NCBI RefSeq assembly: GCF_026213295.1
Contig: NC_079424.1
Coordinates: 11,307,314-11,371,313, forward strand
Reading direction: 5' to 3'
DNA from: Gadus chalcogrammus
Taxonomy: Eukaryota; Chordata; Actinopteri; Gadiformes; Gadidae
DNA length: 64,000 bases
A program made the position numbers and the translations under genes. Positions 1-12,184 of the stretch are shown piece by piece (within the stretch, counting starts at the first letter, position 1; the number at the start of each line of letters is the position of its first letter). Under the pieces are notes generated by a model that was not told where the DNA came from, did not search any database, and saw only the letters and a list, made by a program, of their open reading frames with translations.

Positions 1-1191
1 CAGGAAGGAATGGTGAGCGATTATGTTTGCATTGTTGGACGGTGTAAATATTTAGATTACAAAAGTGTATCCTTGTGTTTTTTTCGTTCAAATTAATTGA
101 TCTAGAATTGAATAATTCAGATGAAGGCTTCAGTCCTGGAATCTTTGTTGGATTCAGAAAACATTAGCATGATTCACATGTATTAACATGTATATTACGG
201 TGGTTCGGGATAGATCTGGGTTTGGGCACCGAAACATGCATTCCCTATTGAACATTAATACTCAGAGTTTAGAAAACGGTGCATTTCCAGTCACACAGTG
301 CATTTCATAAGCTTCATCGTCTCTCGGCTTAAAGAGCAATTTTGCCTTGAAAATTGTCGCTGGGTTTTGTTTCAAAAGAGGAGAGTCCCTGAGCTCATTT
401 TCCCTATTGGTTCTTAGAACCCAGGTGATCTGGTAGAAAATCTGATATTTTGTCTTACTCTGTAAGGTTTCCAAATCAATGGTGATGTAAGTGCAGTCTA
501 CAGAAGATGGCATGCCAGGTGCCTGGTTTCCATGATACCTGGAAGCAGCTCAGTTACTCATTGACCATTGTTTTCAGTGCCACAGGTGCATCTGAATTAA
601 TTAAGTGGTCTTTTAGCTCGAGGGAAAACCTAGTATGTTTGCATTGGTCTTATACAAACAATGCTGGGAATTCATTGGGGAAAAAGGACAGGAAATAATA
701 AAATACAAATACAAAATGTTTGATTATGGGTAAATACGGTGTGTGTATATGCGTGCATACTTAGTTATAGATTGGTTCAACTAGCTTAGTGCGACTCATA
801 AGCCTACGTCGAGGAAGCCACGTTGAAGACCAGTCGTGTCCAGTCTATTAGTGCAATTAATAAATCAAAGGAAACTTAAAGTTCTGTAGTGCAAATAAAG
901 TCTAAAATCTAAAATTCAAAGTCCTTAATAAAAAAAAGAACACAAATAGGCCTACAGATGGAAACGGACATGAATGCTGCTTTTTTGGGTTGGACATTTT
1001 GTGACATGGTTTAACGAAGGCTATTTAACTGTAATAACAACAACTCAATTGCATGCCAATTTCCATCAGTAGACTCTCGTCTCGGCGTCGAGACGACGAC
1101 ATTCGATCAATCACATGTATTCATAAAGAAACACATGAGACGTTGTCTGTTTAAATGAATGACCCAGACGGTTGGCGGAAGCCTAGCCTAC
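1..1191 (-). other. pcsk1: Start of pcsk1 intron 1 (partial) with no recognisable exon
   Basis: This stretch follows the donor site of the first pcsk1 exon on the minus strand and runs off the left edge of the window. I searched it for the next convertase exon (propeptide end and the RRSRRS-like cleavage site) and did not see it. The only longer open frame (262-513, minus) resembles no family I know and has no splice context. It is best treated as intron. Confidence 0.6.
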
Positions 1192-1386
1192 CTGTCGAAC
1201 TAATTCGTAGTCCAGTTCTTTGGCGATCGTGTCGGCAGCGCGAAGTCCACCGGGGACCTCCACAGCCCACTCGTTGAGGTACTGTCTGTCCCCGTAGGAG
1301 AGACCCGCGGACCGGGGGACCATGGTAGCGCACAGCATCGCGAACACAGAGCAGCACATCACCGTTGGACGACATCTCATTTCCAT
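1192..1386 (-). CDS. pcsk1: Proprotein convertase subtilisin/kexin type 1 (PC1/3), first coding exon
   Basis: First exon of the neuroendocrine prohormone convertase PC1/3, a Ca2+-dependent serine protease that cleaves prohormones at dibasic sites in dense-core granules. The 65 codons encode a hydrophobic signal peptide (about residues 8-27) and the start of the inhibitory propeptide. The segment QYLNEWAVEVPGG followed by AADTIAKELDYEL matches the family pattern of a QFVNEWAAEIPGG-like block followed by an AxxIAEELGYDL-like block. The exon ends ...VRQ in phase 0 before GTAGGC, at the same place, as I recall it, as the mammalian exon 1/2 junction. The ATG at 1386 was chosen because it starts the signal peptide. 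The remaining exons lie beyond the left edge. The adjacent cast gene on the opposite strand repeats the human 5q15 arrangement, which strengthens the call. Confidence 0.88.
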
Positions 1387-2996
1387 CTCCCAAGAAAATA
1401 TCGGATTAAAGAAAAATGTATCGAATAGCCCAGATGCTCACCAAAAAACAAACAAACAGCTAGGCTATGACACCAAACATTGAACGGAATGTATGATCAA
1501 ATCCCCTCCTCTCGTTTTTTTTTTTGCCAAAGAAAAACAACAATCTACACAATTATTCCTCAAGACACAACCTGAAGTGATGGAGGGAACGTGACACTGC
1601 TCGGCGGTGGATGCTCGCTCCAATAAGGGAAGAGGTGCCTCAGGGATGGGTCGTGGTGGGCGGGGGGGCAAAGTGTACACGTCAAAGTCCTTCTGACGTC
1701 AGCTTGGCGGAGCCTACACCTGTGTATGTGTGTGTGCGTCTCTGGTTGGGGGGGGGGGGTCGGGGGGTGCTCCAGGGACTCGGAGCGACTAATGATGTGG
1801 GAATTAATTTTCCACTGGGCGCCTAAATAGGGGGGGGGGGGGGGGGTGAATGGGAATGTATAGGGTTGTTTATAATCATCAGCATCATCTGTATAGATTC
1901 TTACATGCGGCTTTTGTATGTGTTGTCGAATTTACCTCCATAAAACTATAGCAGCATCACCGTGAGACTGAGAGATGCTTAAGTAGGAAAGCGCGACGAG
2001 TGAACGGTGTTTGTTCGCCTCTCGGAGGGCGCTCTGCTGATGATGTGTCGGTGCTCGCGCGTCATTCACCATGACATGCACGAGTCAGCTCCGACGCACA
2101 TCGCTCCTTGTGTGGCAGAGGAAGGTTACACTATGCACACATAACCAAATCAATCCATAGACGTAGACCACTATGGTGATCGTTTTTTTTTTTGTATTTC
2201 AATAATGATTGAGGAAACCTATTTCACGTTAAACGTAGCCTACCCACCACGTCTTTTCCCCATCCCAACACAATAATTCGATTTCAGGTGGTTTATGCAT
2301 GCCATAAAATCAGGCTACAAATAATTGTTTTTGGGCTGTTTTGAAACGTAACAAGAAACATTGTGACCATTGAGTCTAAATTGGACCCAGCAAGAGTGGC
2401 ATTTAGCCCTTAATGTCCCTTAAATTGAACCACACAATATTGTTCTCCACTGATTCCAGTAACAGCTGTGCTCCTGGGGAAACTGATCTCACAAGTGTCG
2501 AAATGAGTCATGCACTACCTCCTTCAGGACGATGCAGGCTATGGGCCTATCCCTCATTTAATACATCGAAATGAATAAATATAAATCATATACATTACAA
2601 ACAAATGCAAATGACCATAAATGAATACAGAAGAATATAAATAATCGACCTATACATATATGTAAATAACTAATAACTAATAATAAGAATGATGATACAA
2701 ATTATAATGATAATAATAGTAATACTAACCAATAATGACAACAATTCAACGCAAAATTGGTTGCTGAAAAACCACTGAAAAACCATATCATTCTAATGTC
2801 TATTGACATCTAATGTTATAATTCCCTTCACTGTATTGATGGAACAATCGGGCACTTTGCTATTAAACAATGGGTCAAAGCACTCTCATTCCATCTGCAT
2901 GAGTACACAACACGTTGTCTGGGAGTTACGAGGGCTGCTGGCAGGGGCTGCATGTTGAATTGTCATACACAATGAAGGATGTGAATGCACCTGTCA

Positions 2997-2997
<1 letters not shown>
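1387..2997. other. pcsk1 5' flank and promoter region, then AT-rich spacer
   Basis: Directly upstream of the pcsk1 start (minus strand). It holds a GC-box-like stretch (about 1656-1668), CRE-type elements (1677-1701), long G runs (about 1749-1762 and 1830-1846) and a TATA-like TATTTAG on the minus strand near 1830. Beyond about 2.1 kb the sequence becomes AT-rich and I see no gene. Confidence 0.5.
1677..1701 (-). promoter_or_regulatory. Paired cAMP-response elements upstream of pcsk1
   Basis: Positions 1694-1701 are the perfect palindromic CRE TGACGTCA. Ten bases away, 1677-1684 read on the minus strand give the variant TGACGTGT. They lie about 290-315 bp upstream of the pcsk1 ATG. Mammalian PCSK1 promoters are known to contain two closely spaced proximal CREs bound by CREB/ATF factors, so the arrangement fits cAMP control. 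Binding itself is inferred. Confidence 0.6.
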
Positions 2998-4204
<1,207 letters not shown>

Positions 4205-7200
4205 TTATATAGGTTCACATCGTTTGAGGGGCTTGCATGCTGCTCCTAAATTCCTCTTAGACAATCCAGATTCTTTATTTTTGGCTACTTCCCCATCGGG
4301 CCAGTATCTGCTTTTCGTAGATGATTTTTCTGAATTTGCAGCTGATCTTGTAATATATTCGGACAAAGTTTTGCTTATTAGGGATTTCAACACTCATGAG
4401 TCTCGTTCTCTTTTGAAGGTTTCTTTGTCTATTACAGACATGTTTTGCGTCAAACCGTATGTCTAGCACCCACAATGGTGGAAACCAGTTGGACCTTGTC
4501 TTGACCCGTGGTGTCCAAACTTCAGACCTGGTTGTCTCACCCTATACCTCAGCTTTATCTGACAACTTCCTGCTCACCTTCAGGTGTTGGTATCCCTCCC
4601 CACGATGACCGGCCGGCTGTCGTCATATCACCCAGTGCTTCCCCTATACGCGCACCACCGCTGCAGGATTGTCAGCACCACGGCAAAAGATTAATTAATG
4701 AATTCTGCCAAGTTAAAGGCACATTTGCACAATGATCTGGTCTCATTAGATAACTTCACTCTGTCGGTTATTATGTCATATTTGGAAGCTTAATCTGTAA
4801 ATTGTGCCCAAAGAATCTCACCAGAAGTAACCATTTAAAAAAAAAAAAATCTTCCGGGGGTCGGGGGGGTATGCCCCAGGACCCCCCTAGCGTTGCTAGG
4901 TTACCAACTCACAGCACCACTCATATAAAAAATCTAGGGGAAACACTGGATCACCCCTGCAACTACTAGCCATAGCAGAAAAGTTAGCCCCTTCACTTTA
5001 GAGGCTCTATGGATAGTCTCACTGACTTCAACACTGCCCATTGACTCGGCTGCTCCTCTTATTGGTAAAAAGCTGACTACAAAAAAACCAGCGCCTTTGA
5101 AGACACTTGCACCCTGAAGCGCAGCTGCAGAAAACTAGAACTCAAATGGAGCTCAACTAAACCTGAAGTCTTTCATCTTGCATGGCACGATAGCCTGCAC
5201 ATCGGCAAAACTGAATAAATTACATCTAAAAACGCCAACTAGTCCAGTGTCATAAAAAAGGTTTGACTTCAAAACAGCCTAGGAAAGTAGGCTCCTCCCA
5301 CTTGGAAAGAAACGTCATGGTATTCCAACAAAGAATTACATAAATTAGAAAATTAATAGATCCTTCCCCTATTCTTCATCTTAAACATCCTACAAGAGCA
5401 TCCCCACATGTCTCTCTTTGTCTTCCCTGAAGCAACCTTCCTGTACCTCAGCACAATCTTCATGGATGAACTTGCAAAACTAACGAAGGCATCTAAACCA
5501 TCTAAATCCACAACCTCCCAAAAAAGGTTCTTAAAGAACGTTTTCAAAATGTGGGACCTGCTATGCTCAACCTCATAATCTTTCCTTGTTTATTTGGAAG
5601 AGTTTCCTCTTTTAAGACTGCTGTGATAAAACCTCCACTCAGGAAGCCTGGCTCAGACCATGAAATACCCAGCAGCTTTTGTTCCAAATCTAACCATTCC
5701 ATTCCTTTTTAATGTACTGGAAAGAATTGCGGCTGACCAAATCATCAATCACCTGATGATGAAGAACTTATTTGAATCCTGTCAATCTGGTTTCAGGACT
5801 TTCTACTCCACTGAAACTGCTGTGAGCAGAGTCGTAAACTTATTTTTCTCTCTCTCTTCTCCTTAGCAAGGACAGCAATGGAAGCTCCCTGCTGGTTATG
5901 CTTCACCTCAGTACGGCATTTGACATAACGACGACCATAGTCTTCTACATCATCGTCTTGAGCACTATGTTGGCATCAGAGGTTCTGCTCTTCTCTGGGT
6001 TCGATCCGTTCACACAAATAGAACACAATTTGTTCTCTGCGAAGACTCAAAATCAAAACACTGCACACTAAGCTTTGGTCTTCCCCAAGGGTCGGTACAT
6101 GGTCCACTGCTCTTTGAAATCTGCATGCTTCCTCTTGATATTATTCGCGGCTAAAGAAATAAGCTTCACAAAACTCCTCCAATATCCAGAATGTTGAATC
6201 TTGCCTCACTGCAACTCAAAGATGGATGTCCCAAAACGAATTGCAGGTAACTATAGGGAAAACCAAGCTGATAGTCATTTGCCCAAAGCAAAACCGAACA
6301 TAATTTATGACATCACACTGTGACCCTCCAAAATTCCTGTGTCAAACGTCTTGATGTCTTGTTTGACCCAATGCTTTCAAAAAGTTCACCGGAGCTGCAT
6401 TCTTTCATCGCAGGAACATTGCTCAAATCAGACCAATGTTATCCGCAGAGACGCTAAGCCACGCATTTATATTGCTTAGACTAGATTACTGAAAATGTGA
6501 GCATATTACTCCTTTTCTCGCCTCTCTTCCTTTGCTCCCAATAACTGCCATTTGAGAAATGAAGGTGCTTCTACTTACCCCTGCACGGTTCAGCACCATC
6601 CTACCTGAAGGACCTGATTATTCCTTATTGACCTTCTCGAGCTTGCCTTCTATCAATTCCAAAGGTTGAAAATTAATCAGTAGGAATAGGAACCAGAGCA
6701 TTCTCCTATCGAGCGGCCTATTTATAGAATAGTCTGCCACCTGTAATCAGGGAAGGAGATTGCTGAGAAAACTGAAAAGTTTCATTGGAAGGACGTTGTT
6801 TGGCGCCTATTGGAGTGCCCCTCAGCCCTCTAGCAGCTGGATTGGTCGGCATTGACCTAACCCTGATGCTGATAGGCACTAGATTAGAGGTGGCCGACAT
6901 GTTACCTGTCCACCCTGCCCTATCTAACCATAATAATCCCTGTCTCTTTAAGTGTGCTGTGGTGAATGTGACTGGATGTGTGGACTCCCCCAACGGCTAC
7001 CATCTTGCTCACCGGCCAGCACCCCATCAGTCTCAACAATATTTTATCCCTCGAAGATTCTAAAATGTTGGCTTTATCCCTACTATGTATGTAAATGATT
7101 GCAACCATTGCACTCGTTACCATCTCTGGGGAACGGATCCCCCACTCTGCGTTCCTTATGAAGATCTCCTTTTTGTTAATTAAGGGAGTTTTTTCTTGCC

Positions 7201-7312
7201 CTTTGGGGGGCTAGAGTTAGTGGTGTGTCATAAATATATAGCCTGTTAAGCCCTTTGAGACTGTAATTTTGTTTAAGGGCTGTTTAAATAAAATTGACTT
7301 GAATTGACACAC
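4205..7312 (+). mobile_element. Degenerate L2-like non-LTR retrotransposon (LINE)
   Basis: An eroded LINE. Around 4224-4520 the plus strand gives an endonuclease-like stretch (SDKVLLIRDFNTH, where intact elements have a GDFN core), followed by a stop-interrupted tail. Around 5640-6150 it gives reverse-transcriptase blocks: NVLERIAADQI, LFESCQSGFR, STETAV, then a decayed catalytic-region stretch (LVMLHLSTAFD) and remnants of the PQGS block. The end matches the 3' UTR style of fish L2/Maui elements: an 'AAGCCCTTTGAGACTGTAA' block and AATAAAATTGACTTGA at about 7250-7306, running into a CA repeat. Frameshifts and stops throughout make it inactive. Confidence 0.75.
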
Positions 7313-7386
7313 ACACACGTGTGCACACATACACATGTGCATACATACACATGCGCACACACACAAACACACTCGCACATACACAC
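7306..7386. repeat. Imperfect CA/CATA repeat at the LINE 3' end
   Basis: Interrupted (CA)n with CATA and TGTG variants directly abuts the LINE 3' terminus, as expected for a tail that has degenerated into a microsatellite. Confidence 0.7.
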
Positions 7387-9399
7387 GATCTGGTCAGTGG
7401 GGGAAGATGGGAGTCATGGAATAGCTACCCATTGACGTCAGCAGCAGGGCAGCAATCACCCTGGAGGGGTAGGACAGCCCTGCACATCAGGGAACCCGAT
7501 AGTTTTTTTGCAGGTCTTACTAACAAGTAACAAAGAGCCAAACGCCTAGTAAAGAGGACCATCCACCATGACATGACATGGACAAGAAGATCAAGCAACT
7601 AAAGACAAAAACCATCGGATTACATCTGATTATTCTATCACCCCCCTCCCCCTCCTTTGTTATGCCCCCTCGACGGGTGGAAATATGAATGCATTAACAC
7701 GGACACTGGGTCAACGTAATGTCAACATTGTATCGTCACAGGTTCACTCTCCATTGTACTGCGTATTCGCACATGACATACGTGCCAGTGGTCTTGGGCC
7801 GGATCGTAAGGCCCTCAGCAGTGTTCCACAGCGTTGCCGTCTGAAGAGCCACGCAGGCAGCTCACCGCCGCCAACGATGCGCCGTTAGAATGTGGTTGTC
7901 ATGCCAACCGCTGCCTTTGAACGAGGCTGCCGGTGAGCAGTGGTCGCATGCATGATGTGTGATGCAAGCTCAAACACTGTATCCTTATTCACAAGCAGCC
8001 CTAGCCGAATGAATATATAGATTGATACGGTTGGATGATGGATGCCGTTTGCTGCTAAATGAAAGTGTCCAGCATGGAACCAATATGCATGGGTTACAAG
8101 GGGTAACATGCTCTCGTGGCAAGGTTTAACTTCTTTAATGAAGTTTTCATACACCTAAACATTTGTTCACCAAAAAAACAGAGTTTGTTCTTATCGCTAA
8201 TATAATATTCACCCCATATTATCTTATAATTCTGCTAGGAATACCACACTATGAATTTATTCTAAAATGAGAAAACACTGCACTTTAGTAAAAAGCCTGT
8301 GTATTATTTTCTTTAGCAGCACCATAGGCGACACGATGTGTGTGTGCAATTGACGAAATGCTAACAGATTGTAGGCCTATGTAAGAAAGCTGGTTTAATT
8401 ATGAACATCTGTGAGCTCCCTGAATATCATCTGGTTCACTGACGCTTCCCAAATGTCACCCAGTGTCATCTAGACTGATATATCTCCGGATAGTTTGACA
8501 TTATGTTTAGTATCTGTGGTTGTTGTGGTTCTCGTGGCTCGTCCTGTTATCAGGCAGTAAAAAGGGTAACCAGACAGACATCTTTGGGTTTTCACCAGGA
8601 CGTGTAATTATTTGATTTCATTTTTCTTCCATCCACAATTCGTCCCCCTGAACAATTGGTTGTAGCCTTGGGCTAAAATTTCAGCCCTGCACCAGGAAGG
8701 GTGCAGGGCTGAAAGGGTGCATTGAAGGGTGCATTTGGTGACTTTATGAATTTAAAGCTCTTAATTGTCCTCTTGAATCGTTGATCTTTTCTGGGCTTAT
8801 AAAGGATAGAAAAGGGTAGCAGCGATTACTAGGGGATTACACCAAGCAGCTATGAAAATGAGTTTATTAATACCTCAAAAAATGGCATAGATTCAAGTTA
8901 TTAATAAGTGGCATGCAAAGTTATCTCTCTAATTGGTGACTACTGTCACAATCAGCCCAACCAACCAGAGCGCAAACTACAGACTAATTATGACTAAAGA
9001 AATGACTCATATTGGATATGAGTTATGCAAGCTACCAAAACATTCAAGGGACTTACTGTAATGCAGAGTTATAACGGTCATTTAGTCAAGGGTTTCACTT
9101 TTCTCCCAATTATCTATATAGTTTAATGTTATGCAATCATCCTTTACTGTCTAAACAAAGCTGTAATTTATGACGTTTCTTTTGCATCAATGACTAAATT
9201 AGCTGTAGGTCTTGGAAAAAAACAATGAAAGCTCAAATTCAAAGAACTTTATTTTTCCCGTGAGGGAACTTCATTTGTGGTCAGGCACATACAAACAAGA
9301 CATAGGGTAAAATGTTATAATTAATTGTAGTGGCAACTCATTGGATAATCGCTGGTCGTTATAGTCCCTGCAGTACATAGACAGTATCAAATCATTATT
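7387..9399. other. Intergenic spacer between pcsk1 and cast, no gene seen
   Basis: No exon or RNA gene recognised. It contains an isolated perfect CRE palindrome (7433-7440) and a perfect 15-bp-stem hairpin (8679-8714, separate entry). It is AT-rich towards 9.2 kb. Confidence 0.5.
8679..8714. repeat. Perfect inverted repeat, 15-bp stem with 6-nt loop
   Basis: The arm TTTCAGCCCTGCACC (8679-8693), a loop AGGAAG, then the exact reverse complement (8700-8714). It is followed by two direct AGGGTGCAT-like copies. No gene context is visible. Confidence 0.85.
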
Positions 9400-9835
9400 A
9401 TAGGATTTTTTTTTTTTTAAGTAAGTGAATAAGGCAGTACCGCCTTCCTCCACTAAAGGACAGCATTCTATCATTTAACCAGGGGGAAATTGTCACACAG
9501 TTTGAGCTGGCGATATAACAACTCGTGGGTGGTGGGATGGGCCCTGGGGAACCAAAACACACATCCAGTGTCGCACCTAAGAGGACCCGACACGTCCTAC
9601 TTCTAGGCTACTATGTAATCATCTAACTTCTACCCCTTATGTCGGCCTGGAAAATACAAACAAATCTAGTTTACATAATCTACATTGAGTCAGATATAAT
9701 GTCTGACAAGTGTATTCGTTGATCTCACTTGCAAAAGCGACGCGACATTCACTTCACAAGAAGTTTTAAGAGCAGCCGTTGCCTACCCATTGCGCCATCT
9801 CATGTTGCGTTGGATATCCACCTATCATTTAAATA

Positions 9836-9944
9836 TTGTGTCTGCGGAAACGTATAGCCTATTACCTTCAACCATCTAGAAACTACTACGCTCCAGCGGG
9901 AGGGGCATTTTTGCGCTAAAGAGATCGGGCGTAGGCATTGGCAA
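9836..9944 (+). promoter_or_regulatory. Putative core promoter of calpastatin first exon 1a (duplicated block)
   Basis: The block with GCGGGAGGGGCATTTTTGCG is shared almost unchanged with 10808-10919, while flanking parts of the duplication have diverged more. It holds a GC-rich Sp1-like core and an E2F-like TTTGCGC, and ends about 70 bases before the ATG of exon 1a. A promoter role is inferred from position and unequal conservation. Confidence 0.4.
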
Positions 9945-10014
9945 ATAAATATTACCCCACGCAGAAGGAAGGTAGTCGACCTGGGAATCAGGACAGTCGT
10001 ACCCACGCGCAGAG

Positions 10015-10062
10015 ATGCCACACAAAAAAAGAAGTCATGGACATCACAAAAAGAACAAGGAG
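10015..10062 (+). CDS. cast: Calpastatin alternative first exon 1a (MPHKKRSHGHHKK leader)
   Basis: ATG followed by 16 codons (MPHKKRSHGHHKKNKE) and a good donor, GAG|GTAACT, in phase 0. All downstream cast exons accept phase 0, so this leader can splice to the exon at 26963 or to 12119 without a frame change. The peptide is short and strongly basic (His/Lys), unlike the myristoylation-type start at 15596. It is duplicated 978 bp downstream. Linkage to cast is inferred from strand, phase and position, because no transcript is available. It could also belong to an unknown short transcript. Confidence 0.55.
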
Positions 10063-10807
10063 GTAACTTTATTCATCCGACGATTTGTATTCAACTGTGT
10101 GAGAAGTGTTCTGTCGTATCGTTAAGTTATTGTATTTCCTGCTAACGTCATGCAGGCATGTTTTTATTGCACGAATCTAATCGATATGTATTTCGATCGA
10201 CCCATTTAGGCTACTGCATACAGGTTGTTCCAAAGCTTTATTTAAATCAAGCACAACTTGGAATGGACTACGAAATCAACCAAAGAAATATGTAATTGGT
10301 AAACAACATTCTAATTTGCATTTTTTTTTTTTTTTTTTTTATATAGCAAGTGCATGTGGCAGTACCGCTTTTCTCCACCGGGGTACACTATTCTACCACT
10401 GATCTAGTGGGACTTGACCACACAGTATGCGCTGGTGATTCAACAATTCCTGGGAAGTGGCGGGGGTCTGGGGAACTGTAATCAAAACACACACATCCAG
10501 TGTTGCACCACGTAACTACATAAGGACCCCGCACTGCCGACTTCAACAATGTTATCCTCTCCACCCCATAGGCCTACATGTAGGCCTGGAAAATACAAAC
10601 AAATCTTGCTAACATAATATAGCCTACATAGAGTCAGACAGAAGTGTCCGACTAGTTAGTTTAGTCGTTGATCTCACTTTCAAAGGCAATGTTCACTTCA
10701 CAAGCATCACATCGTTTTTTTGTAGAAGTGGCACCGTTTTAAGAGGAGCCTATCACTTGTGCCATACCATCTCATGTTTACACTCCTAGTTACGTTTGGT
10801 ATCTATA

Positions 10808-10919
10808 TTGTGTCTGCGGACACTTATAGCCTATTACATTCAACGATCTAGAAACTACTCTGCTCCAGCGGGAGGGGCATTTTTGCGCTAAAGAGAAAAT
10901 CGGGCGTAGGCATTGGCAA
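10808..10919 (+). promoter_or_regulatory. Putative core promoter of calpastatin first exon 1b (duplicated block)
   Basis: Counterpart of 9836-9944 with the same CTCCAGCGGGAGGGGC and TTTTTGCGCTAAAGAGA motifs. The main difference is an AAA insertion after GAGA. It lies about 75 bases before the ATG of exon 1b. Confidence 0.4.
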
Positions 10920-10992
10920 GTAAACTCTTTCTCGAGCAGAGCGAAGGTAGTCGACCTGGGAATCTGTATAGTCGTAGTACCCACCCGCAGAG

Positions 10993-11040
10993 ATGCCCCA
11001 CAAAAAAAGAAGTCATGGACATCACAAAAAAAGCACCGAG
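10993..11040 (+). CDS. cast: Calpastatin alternative first exon 1b (paralogue of exon 1a)
   Basis: Sixteen codons (MPHKKRSHGHHKKSTE) before GAG|GTAACT, phase 0. Fourteen of 16 residues equal exon 1a, the changes being NK to ST near the end. Donor, reading frame and the upstream promoter-like block are all intact. Assignment to cast rests on the same reasoning as for exon 1a. Confidence 0.55.
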
Positions 11041-11702
11041 GTAACTTTACTCATACGTTTTGTATTAAACTGAGTGAGTGAGAAGTGTTCTGTCGTATGT
11101 TAAAGATATTGGTTTCCTGCTAACGTCATGCACGCATGTTAATATTGCATGTATCTAATCGATGGTCTTTTTTGATCGAGCATCGAGCCATTTACTGCGA
11201 TGCCCACACCTTGTTCAAATCCCCATAAATCAAGCATCCCCATAACAAATCAACCAAATACATGTGTAAGTTGGTAGACAACATTTCCAGGATGCCAGTT
11301 TGCTTAAAAAAACAAACATTGTGGGGGGGGGGGGGAACCAAAACTAGGGAGTGTTCTCTTCAGAAATTGCGCAATGCTCCAATTGTTGCACCCATCACCC
11401 AAATGTGCCAGGGTTGGTCCAACTCTAGGCTACTAGATAGTCTTGCCTGAGGCGGAAGAGATCAACTTAGATCAACTGCAGTAATAATAACTTAAACAAA
11501 GCGATTGCTGCCTGTGGTTGTCATCTCAGAGGGCTGAACGTTATCTGTGTAGAGTATCTATCTGCTGTAGAACTAATTCAGCTGGCCTGGGAGTGGCACA
11601 GAGTGGTATTCGTAGAGAACCGGAGAGGTGGGAATGTGAGTTCAGGACTCCATACAGTTTTTTATTGATTCGCCTGGAGGTCCGTGCCTTTTCTCTTTCA
11701 CA

Positions 11703-11732
11703 ATGGCCTACGCTGCGTATTGGATGAGCACT
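11703..11732 (+). CDS. cast: Calpastatin alternative first exon 1c (MAYAAYWMST leader)
   Basis: ATG plus nine codons encode MAYAAYWMST, then ACT|GTGAGT in phase 0. As I recall, some mammalian calpastatin isoforms begin with a ten-residue leader of very similar pattern (MAFASWWYKT) encoded by the first exon of the XL-type transcript. If that memory is right, this is a conserved leader exon. The next plausible exon is 12119-12184. Confidence rests on phase, donor strength and the remembered similarity. Confidence 0.6.
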
Positions 11733-12118
11733 GTGAGTACATGGATATTTGCCATCTTTTTTTTTTTTAACCCGTCTTATAATAAGTCCCTCTGGCGTTA
11801 CATGTTAGGATTTAAAAAAGTTAGATGAGTTATGAAACTATTCATCAAATGTAATTAATCAATGTTTACTTCCATGTCATGTTTTTAAGTTTAGACGTAG
11901 GCTATACTTATAATTAGGCTATAGTGTACACTTTGTTGCCAAATTGGTTTTAAACTGGAATAAAGGAGTAGCCCTACACTGTTGGCTACAGTCTAGAATA
12001 TATTTATTTTGATTAAATGTTTGCATTATGTAAGTGAAGTAACCTAAAAACGTTATAGTTGTTTTATAAACGGAAAGAAAAAAAACGGATTTTGTTGTTG
12101 TTTTGTGTGGCGTTGTAG

Positions 12119-12184
12119 CATAGAGGAGATGGCCATGCGAATAGCAGACTTAACTACTACTCCAGTCTGTCTTCTAATGTTAAG
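12119..12184 (+). CDS. cast: Probable calpastatin XL-region exon
   Basis: A T-rich tract and the acceptor TTGTAG are followed by a 66-base open segment (22 residues beginning HRGDGHANSR) and the donor AAG|GTACTC. It is in phase 0 at both ends, as all cast exons here are. It would follow leader 1c. Mammalian XL leaders also continue with a short His-initial, Ser/Lys-rich exon, but sequence similarity is weak. The donor is not strong, and transcript data would decide. Confidence 0.5.

Larger units (their letters stand above)
9400..10320. repeat. Left unit of a tandem duplication carrying promoter and first exon
   Basis: This segment aligns along its whole length with 10321-11310: the same order of a poly-T run, a 'GGCAGTACCGC' block, an 'ACACATCCAGTGT' block, a conserved block (about 9836-9944), a short ATG exon, and the 'TTTCCTGCTAACGTCATGCA' block. 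General identity is moderate by eye, but the stretch just upstream of the exon is nearly identical between units. Confidence 0.8.
10321..11310. repeat. Right unit of the first-exon tandem duplication
   Basis: Second copy of the 9400-10320 segment, slightly longer through small insertions. It carries its own first exon (10993-11040) and promoter-like block. The divergence of its non-coding parts shows that the duplication is not recent, so retention of an intact ATG, frame and donor in both units suggests that both have been used. Confidence 0.8.

Noticed and set aside
262..513. 83-codon minus-strand open frame in pcsk1 intron 1
   Set aside because: No similarity recognised to the convertase or any other family, and no flanking splice signals.
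4855..4905. G-rich/C-rich imperfect palindrome as a possible terminator or structured RNA
   Set aside because: It lies inside the eroded LINE region and looks like common fish repeat sequence; nothing supports a specific role.
9800..10984. Related minus-strand frames in both halves of the first-exon duplication
   Set aside because: Their similarity is explained by the DNA duplication. The frames start and end differently and run across the conserved promoter-like block.
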